From Betaproteobacteria bacterium (GTDB lineage: Bacteria; Pseudomonadota; Gammaproteobacteria; Burkholderiales; Casimicrobiaceae), in the NCBI GenBank assembly GCA_003153475.1, contig PLYT01000024.1, positions 1 to 56,968 on the forward strand: a stretch of 56,968 nt of DNA. Direction: 5' to 3'. The notes beneath the pieces are model-generated. The model was not told the DNA's origin, searched no databases, and worked only from the letters and a program-made list of their open reading frames with translations. A program made the position numbers and the translations under genes. Positions 1-7,271 of this stretch are shown here, in pieces. The first letter of the stretch is position 1, and each line of letters begins with the position of its first letter.

Positions 1-422
1 CGGCGCGCAACACCATTTTTCTTTCGTATGCGGTGGCGTGGGCGGAGGTGCTCGAATGCTCCGATATTTTCATCGGCGTGAATGCCCTGGATTACTCCGG
101 CTACCCCGACTGCCGGCCTGAGTTTATCCACGCCTTCGAACACATGGCCAACCTGGCGACCAAGGCTGGCGTGGAAGGCCGCACGCTCATCCGGGTTCAT
201 ACGCCTCTGATCGCGCTCAGCAAGGCGGACATCGTGCGCCTGGCCGCCCAACTTGGCCTGGATTTCAGGCTCACTCATAGCTGCTATGATCCGGATCGGG
301 AGGGTCGGCCCTGCGGCCAATGTGACTCCTGCCTGCTGCGCGAGAAAGGTTTCGCCGAGGCGGGCGTGCCCGACCCGTTGCTGGCGCCGGGCCGCTGGCA
401 CCGACGAGCCTTCCCGCTTTAG
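1..422 (+). CDS. queC: 7-cyano-7-deazaguanine synthase QueC, C-terminal part (cut by window start)
   Basis: QueC makes preQ0 from 7-carboxy-7-deazaguanine, ammonia and ATP in the cytoplasm, a step in queuosine synthesis. The reading frame is open from base 3, so the gene begins upstream of the window. The visible part starts with [15 protein letters not shown], a typical QueC segment, followed by the conserved [17 protein letters not shown] stretch. Near the C-terminus lie four cysteines, one in HSCYDP and three in CGQCDSC, which match the structural zinc site of the family. The stop codon is TAG at 420-422. The next gene converges on it with only 9 bases between them. The N-terminal ATP-binding loop lies outside the window, so completeness cannot be judged. 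Confidence 0.93.
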   Translation, partial: ARNTIFLSYAVAWAEVLECSDIFIGVNALDYSGYPDCRPEFIHAFEHMANLATKAGVEGRTLIRVHTPLIALSKADIVRLAAQLGLDFRLTHSCYDPDREGRPCGQCDSCLLREKGFAEAGVPDPLLAPGRWHRRAFPL

Positions 423-431
423 GCGCGCCAG

Positions 432-956
432 CTATGACGAGCGCTTCATCGTCAGCTTGAACATCGTCGTCCAGCCGTCCTTGCCCTGCATCTCGCTCCA
501 CGCTTCGTACGAGGTGTCGCTGAGCCTGGTCCAACGCACGCGGTAGGTCATCGCCTCGCCGTCGGCGACGTACTGCGTGGCCGGAAAGACCAGCGCCTCG
601 GGGGTGCTTTGCATGCTGCCGCGGCTCACGCCGCCAAGATTTTCGATGTAGACGTATTCGACGCGCTTGGCGGCCGAGTCCCAGTAGTAGGTGGTCTCGC
701 CGACGTAATCGGGCCGACCCGGCGCGCGCACGGTGTGCGTGTCGCGCAGCGCCTTGCCGTCGTAGAGCCAGGTGAAGCAATGCTCGTCGGTTTGCTTGCC
801 GTCGGCGAAATCGCCCTTCCAGCAATGCCCGGCGAGGAAGGCCATCGGCTGCAGCGGCTCGATCGGCGCGGCGAGGGCAGAGAGGGTGGGGGCGCCGGCC
901 GTCGCGGTCGCAACGAGCATCGTTGACAGCGTGACGCGCAGATTCGTCGACATCAT
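432..956 (-). CDS. small exported protein of unknown function
   Basis: This 174-residue protein begins with a plausible signal peptide (about residues 1-30, ending in an AxA-type site near SALAAP). The mature part contains FLAGHCWKGDF, an aromatic core around TYYWDSAAKRVEYVY and a Trp-rich end. This resembles small periplasmic lipocalin-like or DUF-type proteins of proteobacteria, but no function is recognised. The start ATG at 956 overlaps the stop of the upstream TetR gene as ATGA, so the two genes are almost certainly co-transcribed and translationally coupled. It may therefore be a target of that regulator. A second ATG lies directly after the first. Confidence 0.8.
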   Translation of the reverse strand: MMSTNLRVTLSTMLVATATAGAPTLSALAAPIEPLQPMAFLAGHCWKGDFADGKQTDEHCFTWLYDGKALRDTHTVRAPGRPDYVGETTYYWDSAAKRVEYVYIENLGGVSRGSMQSTPEALVFPATQYVADGEAMTYRVRWTRLSDTSYEAWSEMQGKDGWTTMFKLTMKRSS

Positions 957-1615
957 TTGGTCCCTCGTGAAGTAGGCCGCTTGCGGGGCGCTTTGGCACG
1001 CGACGGCTTGTCGGCCGCCTCGCGCTCCAGATGATCGAAATACAGGCGAAGCTGCCTGACCGAGCTGTCGAAATACGCGACGTCGCGATGCGTGCGCGCC
1101 TGCATCACGCCGCCCTCCATCGTGGTCAGGACGAAGCGCGCGAGCTCGCGCCGGTCGAGCGAGCGTGGCAGCCGCGGTCCCGCGGCGACGAGGCACGCCT
1201 CGATGGCATCGGTCCAGGCATTGAAGTTGGCGGCCAGGGCTTTCCGCACCGGCGGGTCGGGCTCGTGGATCTCCAGCGCGAGACTGCCGATCGGGCAGGC
1301 GTAGCCGCAATCGGTCTGCACGATGCCGAGACGGTAGCGCGCGAGCAGCGCGAACACGCGCTCGATCGGATCGTCGACGCCTTGCCACGCGGGCGCGAGC
1401 AGCATCGGGCCGATGCCGTCGCGATAGGCATCGAGCACCGCGAGCAGCACGTCCTGCTTGCCGGGGAAGAAGTGATAGAGGCTGCCGCTGTTGACGCCCG
1501 CCGCCTGCAGCAGGTCGGCCACGCTGGTCGAGCCGTAGCCTTTCTCCCAGAAGAGCTTCATCGCCGTCTGGATCAGGCGGTCGCGGGTCGAGGGAGCGGG
1601 GGCGGTATCCGGCAT
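953..1615 (-). CDS. TetR/AcrR family transcriptional regulator
   Basis: The protein has 220 residues. Residues about 8-55 form a TetR-type helix-turn-helix: TRDRLIQTAMKLFWEKGYG, then the recognition helix region SVADLLQAAGVNSGSLYHFF. The C-terminal ligand domain contains one CGYACP segment. The family acts as ligand-released repressors. The gene is followed, with an ATGA overlap, by a small exported protein. A near-palindrome one base upstream of the start codon (1617-1640) is the likely operator, which implies autoregulation of the two-gene operon. The ligand is unknown. Confidence 0.93.
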   Translation of the reverse strand: MPDTAPAPSTRDRLIQTAMKLFWEKGYGSTSVADLLQAAGVNSGSLYHFFPGKQDVLLAVLDAYRDGIGPMLLAPAWQGVDDPIERVFALLARYRLGIVQTDCGYACPIGSLALEIHEPDPPVRKALAANFNAWTDAIEACLVAAGPRLPRSLDRRELARFVLTTMEGGVMQARTHRDVAYFDSSVRQLRLYFDHLEREAADKPSRAKAPRKRPTSRGTK

Positions 1616-1616
1616 G

Positions 1617-1640
1617 ACTTGATTGATCGTTCAACCAAGT
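1617..1640. promoter_or_regulatory. probable TetR operator (24-bp inverted repeat)
   Basis: Two 10-base arms, ACTTGATTGA and TCAACCAAGT, flank a 4-base centre. Nine of ten positions pair. The repeat ends one base before the start codon of the TetR gene at 1615, a usual place for an autoregulatory operator. Assignment to this TetR protein is an inference from position. Confidence 0.65.
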
Positions 1641-1686
1641 CTGAACCCGGCCGGACGGCGTGTCAAGCGACCTACGAAGACGGGGC

Positions 1687-2649
1687 CTAACTCAGCCGGA
1701 CGATGATCTTGCCCCGGCCGTGGCCGGTTTCCATCGCGCGCTGGGCGTCGGCGACTTCTTCCAGCGAGATCGTGCGCTCGATGTGCGCCTCGATCGCCTT
1801 TTGCCGCACCAGCTGCAGCAGCCGCTGCCAGATCCGTGCGTCGTTGCGCAGCAGCATCGGGATCGCGCGCTGGCGCGAGGTGAGGCGCGCCATCACGGCG
1901 GCCGCCGCGGCGCCCAGGAGCGCGCTGGTGTTGCCGCCGGTGCTGATGTAGACGCCCGACGCGGCGAGCACGGGACTCGCGGCCGCGAAGCTCGACACGC
2001 TCGCGGCATCGAAGACGACGTCGAACCGGTCGCTGCGCCGCGTGTAATCGTCGCGGGCATAGTCGACGACTTCGTCGGCGCCGAGCTCGCGCACGAAGGC
2101 CGCATTCGCCTCGCTGCACACGCCGACGACGTACGCGCCCAGATGCTTGGCGATCTGCACGGCGAAGTGCCCGACGCCGCCGGCCGCGCCGGTGACCAGC
2201 ACGCGTTGCCCCGGGCCCACGTGCGCCTCGTCGGTCAGCGCCTGCAGCGCGGAGCCTCCGGCGACAGGCAGCGCGGCCGCCTGCGCGGCGTCGAGATCGT
2301 CCGGAATCGGCAGCACGCGCTCGTCCGACACGACGAGGAAGTCAGCAAGCGCGCCTTCACGTCCGAACGGCTGCAGCGAGCCGAAGACGCGCTCGCCGAC
2401 CCGCCGCGTGCTCGGCCCTGCGCCAATGGCGACGATCTCGCCCGCGAAATCGGTGCCCACCCCGCGCGGCGGCGACCGAAAGACCGGAAGCAGGCGCAGA
2501 TGGCCGGCGCGGATCTTCCAGTCAATCGGATTGAGGCCGACCGCCTGCACGCGCACCTTGACCTGGCTCGGAGCCGGCGAGGGCTCAGGCAACTCGTCAA
2601 CGCGCAGGACGTCCGGCGGACCGTAGCTGTGGAATCGAAGCGCGCGCAT
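1687..2649 (-). CDS. NADP-dependent MDR-family oxidoreductase (quinone oxidoreductase-like)
   Basis: This is a 320-residue medium-chain dehydrogenase/reductase of the zinc-free quinone-reductase type. The N-terminal catalytic domain shows the VGLNPIDWKIRAG segment and GVGTDFAGEI. The Rossmann domain carries VLVTGAAGGVGHFAVQIAK at about residues 145-165. The C-terminal GHGRGKIIVRL is the family signature end. Proteins of this type reduce quinones or enones with NADPH in the cytoplasm. The start was placed at the ATG at 2649 because it begins MRALRFHSYGPPDVLRV, the normal family N-terminus; an in-frame ATG 36 bases upstream would add unrelated residues. The substrate cannot be told from sequence. 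Confidence 0.92.
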   Translation of the reverse strand: MRALRFHSYGPPDVLRVDELPEPSPAPSQVKVRVQAVGLNPIDWKIRAGHLRLLPVFRSPPRGVGTDFAGEIVAIGAGPSTRRVGERVFGSLQPFGREGALADFLVVSDERVLPIPDDLDAAQAAALPVAGGSALQALTDEAHVGPGQRVLVTGAAGGVGHFAVQIAKHLGAYVVGVCSEANAAFVRELGADEVVDYARDDYTRRSDRFDVVFDAASVSSFAAASPVLAASGVYISTGGNTSALLGAAAAAVMARLTSRQRAIPMLLRNDARIWQRLLQLVRQKAIEAHIERTISLEEVADAQRAMETGHGRGKIIVRLS

Positions 2650-2703
2650 GAAGCCGATGGTAATACCTCGGCCCGCGCAATGCACCTGAGGTTTTTTCGT
2701 CGA

Positions 2704-3414
2704 TCAGCGCGCCGTGCGCCGCCAGCCCCGACAGCCATTCAGGAACAGGTTCACGACGTCGCCAGCCCATGCATCGATCTCGGCGGAGGCCATCGGCGCG
2801 CCGAAGCCCATCGCCCGGCGCTGCGGCAGTGCGACGATCATGTAGAGAAACTGCTGGGCCGCGAACGTCGGGTTGGCCAATGCGAGCCTTTTGGCGCGGA
2901 TTTCACCCTCGAGAATGCCGGCGATGAGCCGGATCGCCTCCTCGGCGGCGCCGGTCGTGACAGCAGCCAGTCGCGGAAATCTTCCCGATTCCGCGACGAT
3001 CATTCGATTCAGAGCGATCGCCTGTGGCGACAGTGCCGCGCGCAGGATGAGTCCTGCCAGCCGCCGCAGGATCTCATACAGGTCGCCTTCGAGCAGCGGG
3101 ATATCGGCGGGCGGACGCAGACCTTCGATGATGCGATGGACGACGGCGGCGAAAAGCGCAGGCTTATCGGGGAAGCGATGGTAGAACGTGCGCTTGGAAA
3201 TTCGGGCGCGTCGCGCGACCGCTTCGATGCTCGTGGCGCCGTAGCCGTGCGACAGGAACAGATGCGTGGCAGCGTCGAGAATCCGCTCGCCTAGCTGTGC
3301 CGCCTGCTGCCGCGAAGGGCGACCTCCGCGGCCGCGAACCGCGGCAGGCGCAGCGGACGCCGCCTTCTTAGTTCGAGTTCGCGGTGTCGAGCCGCCCCCG
3401 GCCGATCGCCTCAT
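2704..3414 (-). CDS. TetR/AcrR family transcriptional regulator
   Basis: A 236-residue regulator with a basic, Ala-rich N-terminal tail of about 35 residues, followed by the TetR DNA-binding domain: GERILDAATHLFLSHGYGATSIEAVARRARISKRTFYHRF, residues about 42-82. The C-terminal part resembles the AefR-like TetR domain. It lies 54 bases upstream of the oxidoreductase gene and 12 bases downstream of the Tyr-rich exported protein gene, all on the minus strand. It may thus regulate either neighbour. The true start could be internal to the basic tail; the ATG at 3414 is the first available. Confidence 0.88.
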   Translation of the reverse strand: MRRSAGGGSTPRTRTKKAASAAPAAVRGRGGRPSRQQAAQLGERILDAATHLFLSHGYGATSIEAVARRARISKRTFYHRFPDKPALFAAVVHRIIEGLRPPADIPLLEGDLYEILRRLAGLILRAALSPQAIALNRMIVAESGRFPRLAAVTTGAAEEAIRLIAGILEGEIRAKRLALANPTFAAQQFLYMIVALPQRRAMGFGAPMASAEIDAWAGDVVNLFLNGCRGWRRTAR

Positions 3415-3426
3415 CCGGCGACGCGA

Positions 3427-4074
3427 TCAGCGCCGATTGTCGTAGTAGCTTGGAGCGGGCGGAGCTTGGTTGTAGTAGTCCGGCGGCGGTCCGTAGTCGT
3501 AAGCCGGAGCCGCAGGCGGAGCGTAATACTGCGGGGGCTGAGCGTAATAGCGCGCGGGTGGCGCGTAATAGGCAGGGGCAGCGCGGTAATAAGCCGGCGC
3601 TGCGGGCGGGCCGTAGTAGACCGGAGCGGGCGCACTGTTGTAGTAGCCTGCGGGCGGCGCGTAATAGGCAGGCGGCGCGTTGTTGTTGTAATAGGAAGGC
3701 GGCGGCGCGTCGTCGTACCTGGCGGCCGGCGGCCCATAGGCCGCGGGCGGCGCGTAGTAGGGCGCGTTCGCGGCAGCGTTGAGAGCGACGAACGGCAATG
3801 TGACGACCGCAGCGGCGGTGTTGACGACCGCGGCAGCGACCGTCCCGACGGCCGCAGCCGCCAAGCCGAACGGCCATAAGCAGCCGTAGCAACCGTGACC
3901 GCCGTAGCCGCCGCCGCGAACCGCGTAACTCACGTTGCCATGGCCGCCGCCCCAATTGCCGCCGTGACCCCAATGCCGGTTGAGTCGAGTGTCGGCAAAG
4001 GCGGACGACAGCGGCGCGAGAGCGAGAGCAACGCCAACGAGAGTGCCGAGCGCAACAACTCTGGTCTTGCCCAT
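3427..4074 (-). CDS. exported Tyr/Pro/Ala-rich low-complexity protein
   Basis: The protein has 215 residues: a signal peptide (about residues 1-28, ending SSAFA), a Gly/His-rich segment with GHGGNWGGGHG, a hydrophobic middle of about 40 residues dominated by Ala and Val, then about 110 residues of imperfect repeats built from YYAPP, YYGPP and YYNxAPP units. The start at 4074 is preceded by a strong ribosome binding site (GGAGGAG, about 8 bases away), which fixes it. No enzyme domain is seen. The composition suggests a surface, matrix or envelope structural role, but no function is recognised. Confidence 0.8.
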   Translation of the reverse strand: MGKTRVVALGTLVGVALALAPLSSAFADTRLNRHWGHGGNWGGGHGNVSYAVRGGGYGGHGCYGCLWPFGLAAAAVGTVAAAVVNTAAAVVTLPFVALNAAANAPYYAPPAAYGPPAARYDDAPPPSYYNNNAPPAYYAPPAGYYNSAPAPVYYGPPAAPAYYRAAPAYYAPPARYYAQPPQYYAPPAAPAYDYGPPPDYYNQAPPAPSYYDNRR

Positions 4075-4198
4075 GTCTTGCTCCTCCGGGTGGCGCGGAC
4101 AGGCCGCATCCGATGGGACCCACGCTAGCACGTTCGGTGACATAACGCAACGCAACCGTAGCGTATCGTTGCCATCCCGTACCGGTGGGAACAGGTAG

Positions 4199-4984
4199 CT
4201 ACCTCTGCCCCAAAAACCCCGCGACGCTCTCCCAGAATGCCGCGTCGTTGCCGAGATCGTTGTGGCCGGCGCGTGGCACGAGTTGCCAGGCTTTCGGGCC
4301 GCCCCAGGCGTCGAACAGCGCGCGCGAGCGCTTGGGCGGAATGATCGAGTCCGACCCGCCGACAATCGCGAGCAGCGGCATCGCGTTGCGCTTCGCGTCG
4401 GGGACCGCGTCGAAGCGGTGACGCAGCAACAGCGACACCGGCAGCCACGGATAGTGCAGCTTGCCGATCGCCGTCATGCTGTCGTAGGGCGAGACGAGAA
4501 TCGCGCCGGCGACGGGACGCTTCGCCGCAAGATGTGTCGCGATGGCGGTGCCGAGGCTCCGACCGAACACGACGATGCGATGCGGATCGACGTCGTCGCG
4601 CTTGGTGGCCGCTTCGTAGATCGCCAGCGCGTCGGCGGTGAGCGCCGGCTCGCCCGGCTTGCCCTCGCTCGTGCCGTAACCGCGATAGTTGACGCCGACG
4701 ATCGACCAGTCGCGCGGCCAGCGCGCATCGGAGATCGTCCACGAGACCTCCTCGGCGTTCCCTCCAAAGTAGATGACGGTGGGCGCCGGCGCCGCCGTTC
4801 CCTTGACGATCCAGCCGCGAAGATGCGTGCCATCGGCGGCGACGACCTCCAGCGGCGAGGCGCGCGCCGGCAGGTGCGCAGTGGAGGCAATCGGCTGCGG
4901 AAAGAAGAGCAGGCTCTCCTGCGCGAACCACGCCCAGGCGGGTACGCCGAGGACGAGGACGGCGACTAGGAAAAGCCATTCCAT
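4199..4984 (-). CDS. membrane-anchored alpha/beta hydrolase
   Basis: The protein has 261 residues. Residues 1-20 form a hydrophobic N-terminal anchor or signal (MEWLFLVAVLVLGVPAWAWF). The alpha/beta hydrolase fold follows: an oxyanion-hole segment VIYFGGNAEE, VNYRGYGTSEGKPGE, the nucleophile elbow GRSLG (about residue 143), an acid residue near GGSDSIIPP and a catalytic His in RAGHNDLGND. This layout matches the BEM46/YfhR-like serine hydrolases of unknown substrate. The active site probably faces the periplasm. Confidence 0.9.
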   Translation of the reverse strand: MEWLFLVAVLVLGVPAWAWFAQESLLFFPQPIASTAHLPARASPLEVVAADGTHLRGWIVKGTAAPAPTVIYFGGNAEEVSWTISDARWPRDWSIVGVNYRGYGTSEGKPGEPALTADALAIYEAATKRDDVDPHRIVVFGRSLGTAIATHLAAKRPVAGAILVSPYDSMTAIGKLHYPWLPVSLLLRHRFDAVPDAKRNAMPLLAIVGGSDSIIPPKRSRALFDAWGGPKAWQLVPRAGHNDLGNDAAFWESVAGFLGQR

Positions 4985-5220
4985 GAGGGACGTCGAGGGC
5001 GCGGGGGTCCGGGCGCCATGATCCGATTATATGCGCTCGGTCCAGGTCTCCTTTGAAGGCTGAACTTTGCTTCCCGACTTGGTACCATTCGCGCCGGGGG
5101 AGGACAAATGTGGACGCGACAAGATGGTGGGCCAAGCGGCGCGCAAGCGTGCGTCGGCATTGACCGACTGCTGATCGAAGTCGGCTCTGGCGGCCGAAAC
5201 GAACGGAGATTCACTAACCA

Positions 5221-5545
5221 ATGCCAGACCACATCTATTTCGAGAACCTAATCTGGCAGATCGCCGACCTTCTGCGTGGCCCTTCGTCCGCCGCAGTACG
5301 AGCGAGTGATGCTGCCTATGACTGTGCTTCGTCGATTTGACTGCGTGCTCGGCGCCTCCAAAGGCAAGGTTCTGGCAGACCACGCGAGGTTCAAAGATGG
5401 AAAGGTCGAAGGCGAGGCTTTGGACCAGCGACTAAATAAGTCTGCCGGCCAGCGCTTCCACAACCACTCGCCGCTCGACTTCGAAAAACTAAAGGGCGAT
5501 CCGGACAACATTGAGAGGCACCTCGTCAGCTACCCGGATTTGATC
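5221..5545 (+). pseudogene. hsdM: 5' fragment of a type I restriction-modification methyltransferase gene (hsdM), frameshifted
   Basis: Reading from ATG 5221 gives MPDHIYFENLIWQIADLLRG, the usual HsdM N-terminus. Near 5276-5284 the frame shifts by one base, and homology continues with RPPQYERVMLPMTVLRRFDC, then FHNHSPLDF and DPDNIERHLVSY. Similarity stops at about 5536, where HsdM normally carries on for roughly 400 more residues (methyltransferase domain and NPPY motif). The remnant is therefore both frameshifted and truncated. No hsdS or hsdR remains nearby. Its second half is in frame with the downstream phosphodiesterase gene. Base composition looks lower in GC than its surroundings, consistent with past transfer. 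Confidence 0.85.
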
Positions 5546-6502
5546 ATGCGTTTCGCCGTGCTTCTCCTCTCAATGTTCTTCGTCCTCCCTTCCGTGGCCT
5601 TCGACCTCGAAGGCCACCGCGGAACGCGAGGTCTTGCACCCGAGAACACCCTCGCGGCGTTTCGCCGTGCGATGGACATCGGTGTGACGACGATCGAGAC
5701 CGACATGGGGGTGACCAAGGACGATGTCGTCGTGATCTCGCACAATCCGTTCCTGAGTCCCGACCTAGTGCGCGATCCCGACGGGCACTGGCTCGCCGGA
5801 TCCGGGCCGCAGATCCGCACGCTGAGCTTCGCCGAGTTGCGTTGCTACGACATCGGCCGCATCAATCCGATGAGTCAGTACGCGCGCTCGTTCCCGGATC
5901 AGCGGGCGGCCGACGGCGAGCGCTTTCCGAAGCTCTCCGAGTTGTTCGACCTGGCCAAGACGAGCGGCAAGCCGGTGCGGTTCAACATCGAGACCAAGAT
6001 CACGCCGACCAGCGGCGCGAACACGCCCGACCCCGCGACGTTCGCCAGGCTGGTCCTCGCCGTCGTCCGCGAGGCGAACGTCGCCGATCGCGTGACCTTG
6101 CAATCGTTCGATTGGCGCACGCTGGTCGAAATGAAACGTCTCGCTCCCGAGATCGAGACCGCGTGCCTGACGATTCAGACGGCGAACGACAATACGGTGC
6201 AGCAGGCGCCCGACGGCGGGCCTTCGCCGTGGCACGCGGGATTCGCGCTGCGCGACCATGGCGGGTCGCTGCCGGCGCTGGTCAAGGCCGCGGGGTGCGG
6301 CACCTGGTCGATGTTCTGGCGCAATCTGACGCCCAAGGATCTCGCCGAAGCGCACGCCCTCGGGCTCAAGGTGCTGCCGTGGACGGTCAACGAGCGCGGC
6401 GACATGCGGAACCTGATCGACATGGGCGTCGACGGCATCATCACCGACTATCCGGACCGGTTGCGCGAGGCGATGGCGGAAAAGGGGATGGCGTTGCCCT
6501 GA
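5546..6502 (+). CDS. periplasmic glycerophosphodiester phosphodiesterase
   Basis: The 318-residue enzyme would split glycerophosphodiesters into glycerol-3-phosphate and an alcohol. Residues 1-18 form a signal peptide (MRFAVLLLSMFFVLPSVA). The GDPD domain follows at once: GHRGTRGLAPENT, with the catalytic His-Arg pair and the PENT motif, ETDMGVTKDDVVVISHNPFL with the acid pair and second His, and near the end LPWTVNERGDM and GVDGIITDYPDRL. The frame is open upstream through an hsdM fragment, but ATG 5546 starts a proper signal peptide and is chosen. The hsdM remnant has replaced the native upstream region, so expression may depend on sequences within it. Confidence 0.92.
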   Translation: MRFAVLLLSMFFVLPSVAFDLEGHRGTRGLAPENTLAAFRRAMDIGVTTIETDMGVTKDDVVVISHNPFLSPDLVRDPDGHWLAGSGPQIRTLSFAELRCYDIGRINPMSQYARSFPDQRAADGERFPKLSELFDLAKTSGKPVRFNIETKITPTSGANTPDPATFARLVLAVVREANVADRVTLQSFDWRTLVEMKRLAPEIETACLTIQTANDNTVQQAPDGGPSPWHAGFALRDHGGSLPALVKAAGCGTWSMFWRNLTPKDLAEAHALGLKVLPWTVNERGDMRNLIDMGVDGIITDYPDRLREAMAEKGMALP

Positions 6503-6574
6503 TTAAAGGACGGTCGGCGCCGGGTTGCGGCTAACGCCCTCGCAATCCGGCCAAGCACTCCCGAGACAGTCGCA

Positions 6575-6590
6575 TCGGCCGATCGGCCGA
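6575..6590. repeat. perfect 16-bp palindrome
   Basis: TCGGCCGATCGGCCGA is fully self-complementary. It lies in the non-coding gap between the phosphodiesterase gene and the toxin-antitoxin pair. A second inverted repeat, GATCGGG/CCCGATC with a 6-base loop, follows at 6627-6646. Neither has a T-tract, so terminator activity is doubtful. Confidence 0.45.
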
Positions 6591-6655
6591 GATTAGAGCG
6601 GCGCAACGAGCGCAAAATCACTTGAAGATCGGGGCGGAACCCGATCGTGCCGATT

Positions 6656-6674
6656 TACGCATGTCACGTGCGTA
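6656..6674. promoter_or_regulatory. candidate operator of the brnT-brnA operon
   Basis: The sequence TACGCATGTCACGTGCGTA is a 19-base imperfect palindrome, with arms of 9 bases and one mismatch around a single central base. It lies 52 bases upstream of the toxin gene start. BrnA-type antitoxins, with their ribbon-helix-helix fold, are known to repress their own operon. Binding here is inferred from position and symmetry. Confidence 0.55.
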
Positions 6675-6726
6675 GCCATATATTGGTATGGCTTATTATG
6701 TGGATCTCGTGTATCATGTCCAAGTG

Positions 6727-7014
6727 ATGACCGCGCGGTTCGGTTGGAATCCCGCGCAGGACCGCGAGAACCAGCGTAAGCATGGCGTCGGATTTGCGGA
6801 GGCTCAATTGGCGTTCGCGGATCCGCGCGTCGTGATTGCCGAGGATCTGACGCATAGCGAAGCCGAGCCGCGTTTCTTCTGCTTCGGCACGGTCGGAAAT
6901 GACGTCCTTACGGTTCGCTTCACGTATCGTTCAGACGTTATCCGAATACATGGAGCGGGCTACTGGCGGAGAGGCAAACGAATCTATGAGCGCGAAAATA
7001 AAATACACCGATGA
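6727..7014 (+). CDS. brnT: BrnT family toxin
   Basis: The protein has 95 residues if started at ATG 6727. It shows the BrnT pattern: FGWNPAQDRENQRKHGVGFAEAQLAF at the N-terminus, FCFGTVGNDVLTVRFTYRSDVIRIHGAG in the middle, and a C-terminal basic RRGKRIYERE segment. The family consists of RelE-like ribonucleases that inhibit translation. An upstream ATG at 6688 would add 13 residues not expected for the family, and neither start has a clear ribosome binding site. The gene overlaps the downstream antitoxin gene by 29 bases, and the toxin-first order is typical of brnTA. Confidence 0.85.
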   Translation: MTARFGWNPAQDRENQRKHGVGFAEAQLAFADPRVVIAEDLTHSEAEPRFFCFGTVGNDVLTVRFTYRSDVIRIHGAGYWRRGKRIYERENKIHR

Positions 7015-7270
7015 GCCGCTGGGCAAGCTCAGAGTGGTGCCGAATTTCCTGCCTGCACCCGAGGATCTGGTGTTTCGCGAAGAAGGGATCAAGGTCACGC
7101 TGGCTCTTAGCAAGCGCAGCGTCGACTTCTTCAAGCAAGAAGCCGCGAAGCATCATACCCAGTATCAGCGCATGATTCGCCGCTTGCTCGATGCATATGC
7201 GGAGCATCACGCGCAACGTCCGATTCGCAGTGAGGGCCGGACGCGCCGACACCGCGCCCGAGCCGTTTGA
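6986..7270 (+). CDS. brnA: BrnA/CopG-like antitoxin
   Basis: This 94-residue protein carries a ribbon-helix-helix-like segment: the strand IKVTLALSK, then SVDFFKQEAAKHH and QYQRMIRRLLDAYAEHH. Such proteins bind and neutralise the partner toxin and repress their shared promoter. The start at 6986 lies inside the end of the toxin gene (29-base overlap). The C-terminal tail after residue 75 is basic and Arg-rich. It is closer to the CopG-type partners of BrnT than to classic short BrnA. Its stop codon is one base from the end of the convergent dioxygenase gene. Confidence 0.78.
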   Translation: MSAKIKYTDEPLGKLRVVPNFLPAPEDLVFREEGIKVTLALSKRSVDFFKQEAAKHHTQYQRMIRRLLDAYAEHHAQRPIRSEGRTRRHRARAV

Positions 7271-7271
7271 G

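Noticed and set aside
5276..6502. One 408-residue fusion of an HsdM N-terminus with a phosphodiesterase
   Set aside because: The fused frame begins inside a frameshifted hsdM fragment, and a complete signal peptide starts at 5546. The fusion is more likely chance in-frame joining.
6688..6726. Upstream ATG for brnT
   Set aside because: It would add 13 residues that are not usual for BrnT and places the start where a promoter would be expected. It cannot be excluded fully.
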